DNA from: Phialophora verrucosa | Lineage: Eukaryota; Ascomycota; Eurotiomycetes; Chaetothyriales; Herpotrichiellaceae | NCBI GenBank assembly: GCA_002099365.1 | Contig: MSED01000006.1 | Location: 62,001-126,000, forward strand | DNA: 64,000 nucleotides | Reading direction: 5' to 3' | Shown here: piece after piece, positions 29,502 to 39,215 of the stretch | Position numbering within the stretch: the first letter of the stretch is position 1 | Layout: each line of letters starts with the position of its first letter | Notes under the pieces: model-generated | What the model saw: the letters and a program-made list of their open reading frames with translations, nothing else | Told to the model about the DNA's origin: nothing | Database searches by the model: none | Made by a program: the position numbers and the translations under genes

Positions 29502-30509
29502 CTACGATTTCTCCATCGCGTCTATCATCTTCTTCCATGATGCTGAAGCTCGTGTGGCATATCTGCTCGGTAGCCCTGGGTCCGGGTCTGTCAGTTCACG
29601 CGAGAACAGCTCCATGCTGACCCAGCCATCATATCCCAACTTGTTGACAATCGCGTCCATCACAGTCTCGACGGGAAGATAAGCCCCTCTGTCCTCTTCG
29701 TATGGGAATAGCCGCGCGTTTCGCGACCAGCTCATTCTTGCGGGCTGATCAGCCACGTAAAATGGATGAGACTCGGTCAATGGCGGGTTCAGCTTCTCGG
29801 CATCCCCAGCCTGAACGTAAAACACCTTCGCAACATCTACTTGGCTGACCAGCCTATCAAGAGATACCTGGAGGTCGTGTTCGGCATGGGGAGTTCGCCC
29901 TGTCTGTGCAGTAGGATCACCCCATGTACGGCCAGCTATGTGGAAAGTGTCCAAACACAGGCCAAAGTTGGGCCTGTCAACTTTCTTAGCAAGCTCCCAC
30001 GTGTCTTCCCACGTGTCAAAATATCGTCCCCAGGCAACACCTTCATACGCGAATCGAACTACAGGGCTCTGTGTAAGCCCCATATCGGCCATCTGTCGAA
30101 GATCTGCCACAACAGCATCCTCATCCCCAGTCGTACCTTCTTGCAACCAGCTAGTAGGCACTTGAATCATGTCCGTGCCCAGGTTTCGGGTGATCTCAAA
30201 CCACAAGGTCAGCTTCTTGAGCATGGCTTCATGTTGCGTGCGGTCAAGAAGGCCTTCGTACTGCCGGAATGGTTGGAACACGAGTACGGTCAAGCCGAGT
30301 TTGTCGCACTGTTGACGGATATCTCTTGCTGCCTCCAGGCTGTTTGAGTCTACCAGACCTCCAGGAAGCTTTTCTGCCAATGACTTAATGTCTTCCTCAA
30401 CAATTTCAATGCCCTGGAAGCCATTCTGAGCAGCTTGGAACAGCCTTGTTGAAATCCCGTGCACTCTAGGATCACCCAGTGATAGAGAAGCAATTGCAGG
30501 TCGAACCAT
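29502..30509 (-). CDS. 3-Dehydroshikimate dehydratase (QutC/qa-4 type)
   Basis: Single-exon frame of 335 residues from MVRPAIASLSLGD; the open frame extends upstream but without another ATG. The TIM-barrel sugar-phosphate isomerase-like fold shows the metal ligands expected for fungal dehydroshikimate dehydratases: GIEIVEED near the N-terminus, RFAYEGVAWG (Glu), GLCLDTFHIAGR (Asp and His), VFYVQAGDAE (Gln), and the C-terminal MELFSRE (Glu). The enzyme converts 3-dehydroshikimate to protocatechuate in quinate catabolism. The divergent neighbour at 31051 encodes a quinate/shikimate dehydrogenase, which supports this role. A shared 540-base promoter region suggests joint control, in other fungi by quinate through QutA/QutR. 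No QutA gene is in the window. Confidence 0.92.
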   Translation of the reverse strand: MVRPAIASLSLGDPRVHGISTRLFQAAQNGFQGIEIVEEDIKSLAEKLPGGLVDSNSLEAARDIRQQCDKLGLTVLVFQPFRQYEGLLDRTQHEAMLKKLTLWFEITRNLGTDMIQVPTSWLQEGTTGDEDAVVADLRQMADMGLTQSPVVRFAYEGVAWGRYFDTWEDTWELAKKVDRPNFGLCLDTFHIAGRTWGDPTAQTGRTPHAEHDLQVSLDRLVSQVDVAKVFYVQAGDAEKLNPPLTESHPFYVADQPARMSWSRNARLFPYEEDRGAYLPVETVMDAIVNKLGYDGWVSMELFSRELTDPDPGLPSRYATRASASWKKMIDAMEKS

Positions 30510-31050
30510 GATAGCTGCGATGGTACCAAATTCGGATCCAATGAATGAGGTCAGGAGCACGTCCTTGGGTGCTTCGCCTTGTACTGAGTGCAATGAACGG
30601 TGGCCGAACAACGGTATAGATAGCTACATCAAGTGAGTTTAGTCATTGAAGAACAAGGACTGCTTTGTGATTATCCGATTACGGCAATCCTTGAGCTTTG
30701 CTGGCCACCCTGATGCGAATATACCTCAGCATCTCCGCATTTCACCTTCCATTGTCTCCAACATCGGCTATGCATTACTCCGCCATGACGGCTGAGTTCT
30801 ACGGGATGACAAACTCCTTTCGGGCCATACGCCGGACTCACTACGAGCACTTCTGCGTTCAATGGCGGTTGTCCTATCTCTCATTGGAATGTGTGCCAGA
30901 TGGATATATTCATCCAGGTCGACAGGCTTATCGCTCTAGGGAGGGGATATCATCTCGAGTCGACATCGCCCATTTCGTAGTAATTGACGAATACCTCGTG
31001 GAAACCACAGAACGACGTGAGCCGCCAGTCTTTTAACCGTTGTTGGCAGT
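30510..31050. other. Divergent promoter region of the quinate/shikimate gene pair
   Basis: 541 bases between two divergent start codons of a catabolic pair. I found no full match to the long palindromic QutA-type site (GGRTAA...TTATCC); only a TTATCC half-like sequence near 30672-30677 is present. No gene lies inside. Confidence 0.55.
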
Positions 31051-31983
31051 ATGGGGGATGTCGGCACGCGTAGGACGCGCGTGTACATGGCAGGAGCTCC
31101 TGGAGGGGGAACCATCGCCGCTCCGGCCCATAACTTCATTGCCCGATGCCTTGGAAGAAGCTGGAACATGTCATTCTTGGAAGCTCAGAGCATTGAAGAG
31201 GTCATCCATACGTTCCGAGCGCCAGACTTTGCGGGAGGTATTGTAACCATGCCTTGGAAGAAGAGCATTATCCCTCACTTGGACCATGTCGACGACATTG
31301 TATCGACCCTAGGTGCTTGTAATCACGTTTCGGTGGACGAGGACGGCACTCTGTACGGGACGAACACGGATTGGATAGGCGTCAGGGACGCTCTACTGGG
31401 TGCATATACGTCAACTTCAACGGTTGCCGGGCGAAGAGGACTCATTGTTGGGGCAGGCGGCGCGGGTCGAGCTGCAGTGTATGCTCTGACGAATCTCGGC
31501 TGCAAAGACATCTACGTTGTCAACCGAGACGCTGGCGAGGTCCACGAGCTTTCCAAGGACGTGCAGAATTACGAGCCCTCGAGTCGACCCAATGTTAAGC
31601 ACGTACAGACTGTTCAGCAAGCCCAAGGCCTCCCTCCTCCGCATTATATCGTCGGCACCGTCCCCGACTTCGAGCCGACAACTGCATCGGAAATCGCGGC
31701 TAGAAGCGTCTATGTGGAGTTTCTGAGCAAAGACAGACCCGAGCAGTCAGCCATGCTTGACATGTGTTACCACCCGCTGTTGACACGCAACCTTCTGCTC
31801 GCGCGGCAATATGGTTGGCCCACTGTTGACGGAGTACAGGTTGTTGGACACCAGCTGAAAGCACAGTGGAAGCCATGGACCGGCCAAGAACTCGACGAGG
31901 AGCAACAGAAGGCCGCTTGGGAGATCTTACGCAGGAGTTCACTGTCAGATCTGACAGTCACCCCTCAGGAAGCGAAAATATGA
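31051..31983 (+). CDS. Quinate/shikimate dehydrogenase (AroE/QutB-like)
   Basis: Single-exon frame of 310 residues. The N-terminal catalytic domain contains GGIVTMPWKKSI with the catalytic lysine (K70 or K71), LGACNHV and YGTNTDWIGV with the partner Asp (D107). The nucleotide-binding domain begins GLIVGAGGAGRAAVYAL (GAGGAG at 134-139). The C-terminus has GVQVVGHQLKAQW, the family's closing motif. These enzymes oxidise quinate or shikimate to the 3-dehydro acids with NAD(P). Its divergent partner dehydrates 3-dehydroshikimate to protocatechuate, so quinate/shikimate degradation is the likely pathway. Biosynthetic AroE in fungi is usually part of the pentafunctional AROM protein, so a stand-alone copy favours catabolism. 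Which substrate is preferred cannot be read from the sequence. Confidence 0.92.
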   Translation: MGDVGTRRTRVYMAGAPGGGTIAAPAHNFIARCLGRSWNMSFLEAQSIEEVIHTFRAPDFAGGIVTMPWKKSIIPHLDHVDDIVSTLGACNHVSVDEDGTLYGTNTDWIGVRDALLGAYTSTSTVAGRRGLIVGAGGAGRAAVYALTNLGCKDIYVVNRDAGEVHELSKDVQNYEPSSRPNVKHVQTVQQAQGLPPPHYIVGTVPDFEPTTASEIAARSVYVEFLSKDRPEQSAMLDMCYHPLLTRNLLLARQYGWPTVDGVQVVGHQLKAQWKPWTGQELDEEQQKAAWEILRRSSLSDLTVTPQEAKI

Positions 31984-32451
31984 TCTTTCTCAATCTTTCA
32001 TAGCAAACCAGCCGACTTTACCAGCGATGCGGACCTGACGCATGTCCAGCGACGGGCGAGCACGCCTGGTTGCTGAGTGCCTTCCTGCCATGCAACGTGC
32101 ACCTATAAGTGTCTACCGGTCAGGGCAATACTCGGATGCTCGTAAGAACGCGGATGGTGAACGCTCCGAAGTAGTGCTTGTGCGCCGAACTCTCCGAACT
32201 CTGCTCCCTTTTGTGATCTACTGACTGGTGAATCGGCGCCATAACAGCAATCCCAATCCCCGTTCTGCCCAATACTCTAAAAGCACGAGCCAATGCGTGA
32301 AGCAGAATAATTCATTCCGTCAGGGTCCCCCAGGAATACATTCGCAGAATGAAGGTGAATCCGCCGTCTCCTTCGCAAAGCCGGAACTCCTAAATCGCCC
32401 CTTCTGTCTTTTATTAGTCTTCCACTTCTCACCACTCGGCTAGAAAATACC
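31984..32451. other. Intergenic region, no gene seen
   Basis: About 470 bases between two plus-strand genes, presumably 3' UTR plus the promoter of the lyase-like gene. No repeat or RNA was seen. Confidence 0.45.
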
Positions 32452-33441
32452 ATGCTCGCGAGAGATCAAGAGATATCTATCCACCGGTCTACTACAAGCG
32501 ATATGAATGACGCCAGCATGTCACATGGCGTGACTAATAACGAGGAGACCACCGCGAACCTTTCATCCCCCGACATTCAGATACTAACCACGCTACAATA
32601 TCACTTCTTCAACGATCAAGACGCCCGCGGTGAAGCTGAGCCGACCACCGAGCCATCCAGCCTTTTTAATACATGGAAAGCCCTCAACGAGACGCTCCTC
32701 GGCCTACATGCACGACGCCTCCATGACGCCGCACTCGCCCTGGGATGGACGACGGACGTCCTCTCACAGATAACGTGTCTCGACCTCGAACATCTCATCG
32801 TCCAAGCCGCCTGGCGACAGCTCTTCCGTCCCCACGGCACCACATCCCCGCCTAACAGGGGTGGCATGGTCTCTGCGCGCGTGCGCGTTCTGATGTCTCG
32901 GGCCGGCGCCGTGTCCGTCGAACTTGCACCGCTGGGAACAGTCCCGAACTTAGGACTCACCCTCCGCTCCCGTATCGAGAACTACACGACCAATCCGTTT
33001 GGGTCGCCGATTGCAGATACGATCGTGCCGCCGCCGAGTCGTGTGGTCGTGGACAGCTGCCCGACGCAGGCCTCCGTGTTTACGAGGCACAAGACGACGA
33101 GGCGACAAGTGTATGACGGAGCCAGAGGAAGGGCGGACCCGCCGTTACTGCCGACGACCGTTCCCACGGAGGCGGAGGTCCTCGTGGTCAGCCCTGCAGG
33201 GGAGATCATGGAAGCGTCGATGTCGAGTGTCTATTTCCTCCGGGCTGGGCGGTGGGTGACGCCGCGCGCGGGTGCTGGGGGTATGCAGTCTGTTACGCGG
33301 ATGTATGCGCTGGAGAAGGGTTGGTGTATCGAGGCGGTGGTGGAGAGGGAGAGTATGAGCGAGGGGGAGGTGATTTGGTTGGGCAATGCAGTTCGAGGAT
33401 TCTTTCCGGGCAGGATACACCTTCAGGGGCAGAATGGGTAG
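32452..33441 (+). CDS. Aminodeoxychorismate lyase-like protein (class IV PLP aminotransferase fold, Abz2-like)
   Basis: Single-exon frame of 329 residues. The fungal-type order is present: ILTTLQYH near the N-terminus, VLMSRAGAVSVELAPLG, then FTRHKTTRRQVYDGAR with the likely PLP lysine K214. EAEVLVVSPAGEIMEASMSSVYF carries the conserved Glu and Ser of the fold, and EGEVIWLGNAVRGFFPGRI is the closing strand. Aminodeoxychorismate lyase makes 4-aminobenzoate for folate from aminodeoxychorismate and releases pyruvate. The first 35 residues are poorly conserved in character, so a later start is possible. It lies next to the quinate/shikimate pair, which shares chorismate-pathway chemistry; whether that is functional or chance is unknown. 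Another class IV PLP enzyme is the main alternative. Confidence 0.8.
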   Translation: MLARDQEISIHRSTTSDMNDASMSHGVTNNEETTANLSSPDIQILTTLQYHFFNDQDARGEAEPTTEPSSLFNTWKALNETLLGLHARRLHDAALALGWTTDVLSQITCLDLEHLIVQAAWRQLFRPHGTTSPPNRGGMVSARVRVLMSRAGAVSVELAPLGTVPNLGLTLRSRIENYTTNPFGSPIADTIVPPPSRVVVDSCPTQASVFTRHKTTRRQVYDGARGRADPPLLPTTVPTEAEVLVVSPAGEIMEASMSSVYFLRAGRWVTPRAGAGGMQSVTRMYALEKGWCIEAVVERESMSEGEVIWLGNAVRGFFPGRIHLQGQNG

Positions 33442-33658
33442 GTAGGTGGACGGGGAGGATACACGGTCGGCAAAATGAGATGTTGGCACTTCTAGAAGTT
33501 CTGTTCGAGTATCCTACTCTTATTCGTAGCGTGCTATGTGTAATTCATCGCTCATGTCGACCCGTCATCTCTATGCGGTGAGATCGAGTATTCTAACTGT
33601 TAATGCTCAGATCTAGCGGCCATGCAACTGTACCTCTCTATCGTGCCCTGTTGCACTT

Positions 33659-34990
33659 TCATCTAGCCGGGAGTTCGTTTGTCTGTCCTTTCGCCGGCGC
33701 CTGTCCTTTCTCCTTCTTTGCCTTCTTCTCCTTCTCGGGTTTTTGCTTCGCTGCCGCCTCTGCTTCCGCGGGCGTGACCTTATTCGCCGACTCGTTCTTG
33801 AACAAAAGTGGCTTCCTTGAGAAGAAGTCCTCCACAACCTCATCCGTCACTTGCGCCCGCCGTTGTTGGAACTCTGCCACGTACTTCTGCAACTGTTCGA
33901 TGCAGATGGCTTTGATCTCCCCCGTCAACATCTCGCCCTTCTCGTATTGTTCCTTTATCCGTGCAAGCTCGTCGTCGTCCTCCAAGAAGAATGTGAGGTA
34001 CTTGTAAGGTACATCCACGTCCGTCCTGCCACCGAGCTCGCGCTGTTTCTCGGCCGTATCTTGTCCGCCAGAGAAGGCAAAGCGATTTATCTTCTTCTTG
34101 ATCGCATTGGGCGTATCCGTAAGGAAGATCGCCGAGCTGTCGACACTGGCTGACATTTTTGTGCCTTCACCTTGTAGGGCGGGTAGAAAGCGGGAGTGTA
34201 TGAGGCAAGGTTTCTCGTAGCGCATCTTCTCGGCGATGTCTCTGCAGACACGGAAATAAGGGTCTTGATCAATCGCGCAGGGGATCAGACAGGGGATTTT
34301 GGGCACGAATTTGGCATCCTCGCCGAAGATGTGGGGGAACGAAGTCGCAAATGAAGGGGCGGACTGGGTCGCCGGGAAATGGAATTCGCCGATGTTGTTG
34401 CTGTCGTTGAAGCCGAACGCGCCTTTTATTTGGTTCAAGGTGATGTATTTCGCCGCGAAGCAGACATTGTAGTAGAATGCGCCGCCCATGAAGCCAAAGT
34501 CGGAGAAGATGAAGGTCTTTTGCGGGTGGAATCCCACTGCAATGATGTCTTTTGCATTCTCTTTCGTGTAGCGTGTTGCGTCTTCGACAGTAATTGTTCG
34601 CGAGTGCATAAACTTCTCATCGTCGGTGAGTTGGATGACTAGCGGGCAGTCGAAAACTTCTTGCATATAGCGGGTGAATTCAAAGGGGACCGAGTGGCCG
34701 ACATGCATGCTGTCGCTCGACGGCCCTCGTCCAGTGTACAGGTAAAACCTCTCGCCCTTCTCGTATCTGTCTAATATCCTTTCTAGTTCGCGGTGGGAGA
34801 TGACAATTCCTCTGCGCATGAATCGGTGAGGCTTCCGGCCAGTCACTTTTTCAAACCGCTCCAGGAGTTCTGACGATATCGGCGTGGCCCCGAAGTCGCG
34901 GATGAGTTTGTCGTAGTCCACAGGTTTTAGGTGGCCAGCCTCGTCTACACCGCCGGACACCTCAAAGGGTGTGATTTTCTGTTCTGCCAT
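33659..34990 (-). CDS. WRS1: Cytosolic tryptophanyl-tRNA synthetase
   Basis: Intron-free frame of 443 residues. The class I synthetase signatures are clear: DSMHVGHSVPF (about 93-103, HIGH-type) and GEGTKMSASVDSSA (KMSAS at 278-282). FGFNDSNNIGEFHFPA and IDQDPYFRVCRDIA mark the eukaryotic and archaeal TrpRS type. The C-terminus is a Lys/Glu/Ala-rich tail (KQKPEKEKKAKKEKGQAP). The enzyme charges cytosolic tRNA-Trp. The mitochondrial form is usually a separate bacterial-type gene, and no mitochondrial presequence is seen here. The gene is convergent with the aminodeoxychorismate lyase-like gene, about 220 bases apart. Confidence 0.96.
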   Translation of the reverse strand: MAEQKITPFEVSGGVDEAGHLKPVDYDKLIRDFGATPISSELLERFEKVTGRKPHRFMRRGIVISHRELERILDRYEKGERFYLYTGRGPSSDSMHVGHSVPFEFTRYMQEVFDCPLVIQLTDDEKFMHSRTITVEDATRYTKENAKDIIAVGFHPQKTFIFSDFGFMGGAFYYNVCFAAKYITLNQIKGAFGFNDSNNIGEFHFPATQSAPSFATSFPHIFGEDAKFVPKIPCLIPCAIDQDPYFRVCRDIAEKMRYEKPCLIHSRFLPALQGEGTKMSASVDSSAIFLTDTPNAIKKKINRFAFSGGQDTAEKQRELGGRTDVDVPYKYLTFFLEDDDELARIKEQYEKGEMLTGEIKAICIEQLQKYVAEFQQRRAQVTDEVVEDFFSRKPLLFKNESANKVTPAEAEAAAKQKPEKEKKAKKEKGQAPAKGQTNELPAR

Positions 34991-35414
34991 CGTTTGTGTT
35001 TGTCGGGCGAGGCGGTGGACAAGGGGGTAATACGGAAGCTTGGGGACGATTTAGCAATTGGAAGGGATGGCAAAGGGGCCTGATGCCGTCCTAGAACCGC
35101 ACGAAACAAGCTGTTGTAGAGAGTTGCAGGCACTTCCAATGTGAGTCAGTGTTAATCCTCATTTCCTGCCCCTCGATTCAATGCGGCAAGGCTCGTTCAA
35201 CCAATGATATCGTCGTCTCGGATAAGCCAATCCGGTCCCCACAGTCTGGTCTTGCTCTCCTCTTTCCGCGGCCCAAAGTGGCAAACTGAAGTCGGGCGAA
35301 GCTCGCGTGAGGTCAAAAAACGGGCACTGCATCATCACTCCTCCTTGCTCCTCCCACCATCCCTTTTGCTTCGATCATCAGCCTCTCCCTCCAGTCAATG
35401 TCTTCTAGGGCAGA
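34991..35414. other. Divergent promoter region
   Basis: About 420 bases between the start codons of the WRS1 gene (minus) and the PRELI-type gene (plus). A pyrimidine-rich tract (35337-35400) precedes the PRELI start. No gene is present. Confidence 0.5.
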
Positions 35415-36146
35415 ATGAAATTCTATGAGCATTCATCCACCTATGACTACACGTTCCCTGCTGTCGCTCTGGCGTACTTCCTCCGCTATCCGAACCCTTA
35501 CTCCAGACATGTCTTGAGCTCGGACGTTATCGATCGCTACATCGACCCTGAGACGAACCGACTTCACACTGTTAGACTCCATCTCAAGAAATCCAAAGTC
35601 CCTTCAGCCATTCTGAAGTTTCTGCCTCGCAGCATAGCAGGGCCGGGAGGCACTAGCCAAAGCTATGTGCTAGAGAAGAGTACCGTCGACGTCAAAGAGG
35701 GATGGTTGGAGACAGAGTCAAAGAATATGGAGTGGACCGGTATCTTGAGCGTGGTCGAAAAGCAGACATACCGAAGGCAGCGCCTATCTGACATATCCAC
35801 TGGCGAGCTCGAGCCGCAGCGACCTAAGGAGACAACGGCCTGCAAGACTGTGGTGACCTTTGTCTCACACCTTGGCCACAACAAACTCTTGAGCAGGAGG
35901 AAGCCAGATCATACGGCAGGTGCTGATGAAGAACCACCCAAGCAAGGACTCTTTGCCGCTTGGTCGACGGCTGGCATCCAGCGGACAATCGAGCTGGTCG
36001 GAGTCAAACGAACCAAGTCGGCTTTGATTAATGGCAAGGAGGGGATGAACGTTGTTCTTGAGAGGCTGAGAAGTGGTGGTATTGTGGCTGTCCTTGAAGG
36101 GATGAGACGAGACCGAATGGAAACACTGGGTGCAGAGAGCCGCTAA
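35415..36146 (+). CDS. PRELI/MSF1 family protein (Ups2/Ups3-like mitochondrial lipid transfer)
   Basis: Intron-free frame of 243 residues that starts directly with the family N-terminus MKFYEHSSTYDYTFPAVALA. The PRELI/MSF1 core is visible as RYPNPYSRHVLSSDVIDRYIDPETNRLHT, followed by a strand pair around SYVLEKSTVDVKEGWLETESKNM and the C-terminal helix near IELVGVKRTKSALINGKEGMNVVLERL. Ups proteins carry phosphatidic acid or phosphatidylserine across the mitochondrial intermembrane space together with Mdm35. The length is a little above that of yeast Ups2, mainly from a charged loop at about 165-185. Ups2- versus Ups3-type cannot be settled from the sequence alone. Confidence 0.9.
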   Translation: MKFYEHSSTYDYTFPAVALAYFLRYPNPYSRHVLSSDVIDRYIDPETNRLHTVRLHLKKSKVPSAILKFLPRSIAGPGGTSQSYVLEKSTVDVKEGWLETESKNMEWTGILSVVEKQTYRRQRLSDISTGELEPQRPKETTACKTVVTFVSHLGHNKLLSRRKPDHTAGADEEPPKQGLFAAWSTAGIQRTIELVGVKRTKSALINGKEGMNVVLERLRSGGIVAVLEGMRRDRMETLGAESR

Positions 36147-36785
36147 AAGAATTTCCGCCACAGGCTGAAGACACGACAGCATTGAGCAGCCTCAATTGCT
36201 TCTCGAGAACGACCTGTACCACCAACCAATTTCCTTTTTGATGCTTTGAGCGAGGCGCCGGGGCATGCCTGGGGATCAAGTGGGATTTGATTGATGTGCG
36301 CCGACAACGTATGTATTCTAGGAGCAGTGGTCGTTGATAGCAATGAAACCATTATCCACTCCGTCTTGGATGAACTGAAGAGTTTCATGCCCCGTGTATG
36401 GCGATGGATGCCTGAAACAAGTGCTGAGATGGGTGGCTACCAGGAAGGTTTTGCTTCATATCTAGCTGACTTCATGGCAGCATTGCCCTTCTGGTCGAGA
36501 GCTGCCTCTTCATTTCTTCTCCCTCAGTGATGTCGGGTTGCCGCACCCATCCTGCTTCCACCTTTATTTCCGCTTGGCGGAGGTCATGATGGACTCGCGA
36601 TGAGATTGAACTTCTTCATCGTGACTTCTTCTCGTTTTGCACCACACTCCCTCCAACACGCTCCTTCTTGTTCCGTTCGCCCAACCCCCAGTCATTCGTT
36701 CAATCGTCCCTCTTGCTTTTAATCCATAATCGTCAAGTATTACTTCATCTCAACCCTAGTCATTCTTTTGGACGAGTGGAGCGTA
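36147..36785. other. Intergenic region, no gene seen
   Basis: About 640 bases between two plus-strand genes. A 79-codon open frame at 36291-36530 shows no signal, domain or splicing and is probably chance. The last 250 bases are pyrimidine-rich, as expected upstream of a start codon. Confidence 0.4.
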
Positions 36786-37612
36786 ATGGTCGGGGTTACC
36801 TCACTCGTGCGGTTTGCGGCCATCGTCCTACTGAGTCCTCTCAAAGGGACTGAGGCTGCCCGTCGTTTCAATCGCCGCAGCGACCTCGACCAAGTCCCTC
36901 CCATCAACGCCTCTGCCGCCGCACACTGGACCGTCCCTCTTCAAGGCAGCCGAACTTGCGATGCGGGTCAACCTTGTAGGTGGATTACCTTGCGACTTCA
37001 TCCTTCGACTGACACCGCTCAGGCATAAGCTCGCTTTCACCTCCACCATCGACCAAAGCTCTTCAGTATCTTGCGATCGCACGCGGACTGTACATGTATC
37101 TGTGCCCAGGAAAAAGTGTCAACGAACCAGCTCAGTTTCAATCCCAGTCGACCCAACTTTACGATGCCGCGCCGCTTATACCAAATCTTCCCAACGAGGC
37201 CGCTTTTCATGAGTTGCCTGCAAAGCTCTATGATTTCGACTATGCTCAACTGAAAAACTCGACACTCGAATGCATGGGTACTATTGGTACAGACAACAAG
37301 ACCGCCATCGTCACTCTTTTCGAGATCGCTACATTCGAAGCCATTCCGTACGAGTCTGTGCTGCCACCCGACAACACCGACGAGGACGGTCGTTGGGCAC
37401 ATTCAGTTAGCCCCGAGAGGGATTGGGATATCTACCGGGTCGATACTTCTGGGGGAACACCGCCTATCTGTGACGGTACGCGATTTATGGCCGAAAAGGA
37501 ATACACCGCAGAGTATTGGTTCTTCTATGCGGGGGGAGAAGATCTGTGGACCCCAACTGATGTGAAGAGAGACGAATTGGCCATAGCTCAAGATATCCCG
37601 GCTTTCATATGA
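36786..37612 (+). CDS. Secreted DUF3455-domain protein
   Basis: Two exons, 36786-36975 and 37023-37612, with a 47-nt intron (gtaggt...ctgac...ctcag); 259 residues. A signal peptide is likely (residues 1-25, with LVRFAAIVLLSPL). The domain starts at LSPPPSTKALQYLAIARGLYMYLC, the usual DUF3455 opening (a Pro-rich segment, then a repeat-like strand ending in Cys). It continues with STQLYDAAPLI, YDFDYAQLKNSTLECMG and DWDIYRVDTSGGTPPICDG, and closes near EYTAEYWFFYAG. DUF3455 proteins are common secreted fungal proteins of unknown function, sometimes loosely labelled malate dehydrogenase-like. The product runs about 25 residues past the usual closing motif. It converges with the Asp f 2-like gene. 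Confidence 0.8.
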
Positions 37613-38141
37613 CAATGGGAAGAGACACATGGTCAAAGAATGGAAGGAGCGAAACCGGATTCTTACCATGTGGAGGGATGTGTCAATGGAGATGAGTGTG
37701 GTAAACTGCGAGATAACACCTTGGAGCAGATTTCCATGAGCTGGAGAGCGAGTGTGCGATAAGACTCATCTCGATCTTAATGACGGTAGTGGAAGACAGA
37801 TCTTTCCTTAGGGTAGTGACAGTGCTTTAGCTCGGAGGACAACGGTACTCCTGATAATGTGAATGAGGACGAGAGGACCACCATACAAGTGGTACTCTCA
37901 TAATCCCCTGGTGGCGGGAAATACTGACAGCGGGACTTGGCGGTTCAAGCGCGGTGAAATGTTCAACCGCAACTTATCCGACCGATGCGGCTTTCAAACA
38001 CTGTGCACAGATACATTCATGGGCGTCAAAGATCGTCAATTCTACCAATCTCTTAAAGATCCCGTCATGTTACTAGCGGCTGCCACCAGTGATATTCCCC
38101 TGTGACCATCCTATCTACCACCTCGGTGTGGTTCTCATATC
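37613..38141. other. Intergenic region between convergent genes
   Basis: About 530 bases. An 80-codon open frame at 37863-38105 has no recognisable features and no supporting splice sites, so I do not call it a gene. Confidence 0.4.
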
Positions 38142-39215
38142 TTATCCACAGTGGACCACCCCATTTTCATGCGTGTGACACTATTAGCAGGACGGTGAGC
38201 ATTTTCTACTTCAGAAAATAGAATATGTGAGCATCAGCTCGTGGACTTACAGATGTTGGAGGCGATGTGGCCGACGCAGCGCCAGTAAGCGTCGCTGTTG
38301 GCGTTGTGCTGGACGCTGGCTCTGACTCATGAGGCCCAGGTTCGAGGGGATTGGCTGTTCCCGCACATCCCACACCGGGAACAGCAATGTCATAGGCATA
38401 CGCCTCGAAAGCAAACGACTGCAAGCCGTCGGTGTCCCTTGTCGCGTTCGGACTGTTGTTAGCCGCAGCTTCGAGCACCTCGGCATAGCTTGAGGTGTAG
38501 TGCTCGATGTAGCCCCGGCCGATTGCGGGCAGATGGTTAAGAGCGTGGAACAGGTTGGCCGCGAAGAGGGTGACGACGTAAGGCCAGGAATCGGCGACCG
38601 TGTAGCCGCCCATACACATATTCTCCAGAGGGAGACTCTCCTGAAATGATAGGTCGCAGAGAACGAGCTCGTCGCTGCCATTTGCACCTCGCCAATATCC
38701 TGGCCAGCCTATTGTAAATAGACGACTTATTAGTATACTTTCCATCATATCCCGGGGAAGAACGCCCAACGTGAGTAACGCCTACCTTCATTATCACAAT
38801 GACCATCCGGATTATCACAGCGAAACAGAACATGGGCCCTGTCGCCGTTCATAATCATGTCGTAGGCTCCAAGAGCTTCGTACGGCTGTGCATTCCCAAA
38901 ATACTTTCGATAGATTTCGGACTCGTTGGCCCAACGAAGAATATGGGCCCGGGCATGTGTGGCCACCTGGACTGTTTCATCGAGGCCTTTCAGAATAAAT
39001 CGTGTTTGCGAGACATTGCAGCTCTCATGGATGGGCCATTCAGGTACAGCGCCAACGTCCCAAGGTTCTGCTTTCAGTTCCTCCTGGCTGTGCCCAGCAC
39101 CGTCTTGACGGGAGGCTAGAGACTTCAATGTCAATGTCGGAAGCGCCGAGACGACCGACGGGAATGAAGAGGAGAAGAAGAGGAAGCTGATAAGAGATAC
39201 AGAGAATACCAACAT
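38142..39215 (-). CDS. Asp f 2/Pra1-like secreted zinc-binding protein (zincophore family)
   Basis: Three exons, 38786-39215, 38251-38708 and 38142-38180, give 308 residues. Introns are 77 nt (branch TACTAATA, acceptor acaatag) and 70 nt (gtaagt...gctaatag). A signal peptide (LVFSVSLISFLFFSSSF) leads to the core. Core blocks are HARAHILRWANESEIYRKYF, GAYDMIMNGDRAHVLFRCDN, GWPGYWRGANGSDE, LFHALNHLPAIGRGYIEHY and YAYDIAVPGVGCAG. A Ser/Thr/Pro linker follows, and then the last 13-codon exon encodes CHTHENGVVHCG, the C-terminal Cys/His zinc motif of the family. Asp f 2 and Pra1 are secreted under zinc limitation, bind zinc and host or surface factors. In Aspergillus the partner is a divergent ZIP transporter, which is not found here. 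If the last intron were retained the motif would be lost. Confidence 0.92.

Noticed and set aside
30660..30700. QutA-type binding site between the quinate genes
   Set aside because: Only a half-like TTATCC is present; the required long palindrome is not.
37863..38105. 80-codon plus-strand frame between the DUF3455 and Asp f 2-like genes
   Set aside because: Not in phase with the DUF3455 gene by any clear splice and not recognisable.
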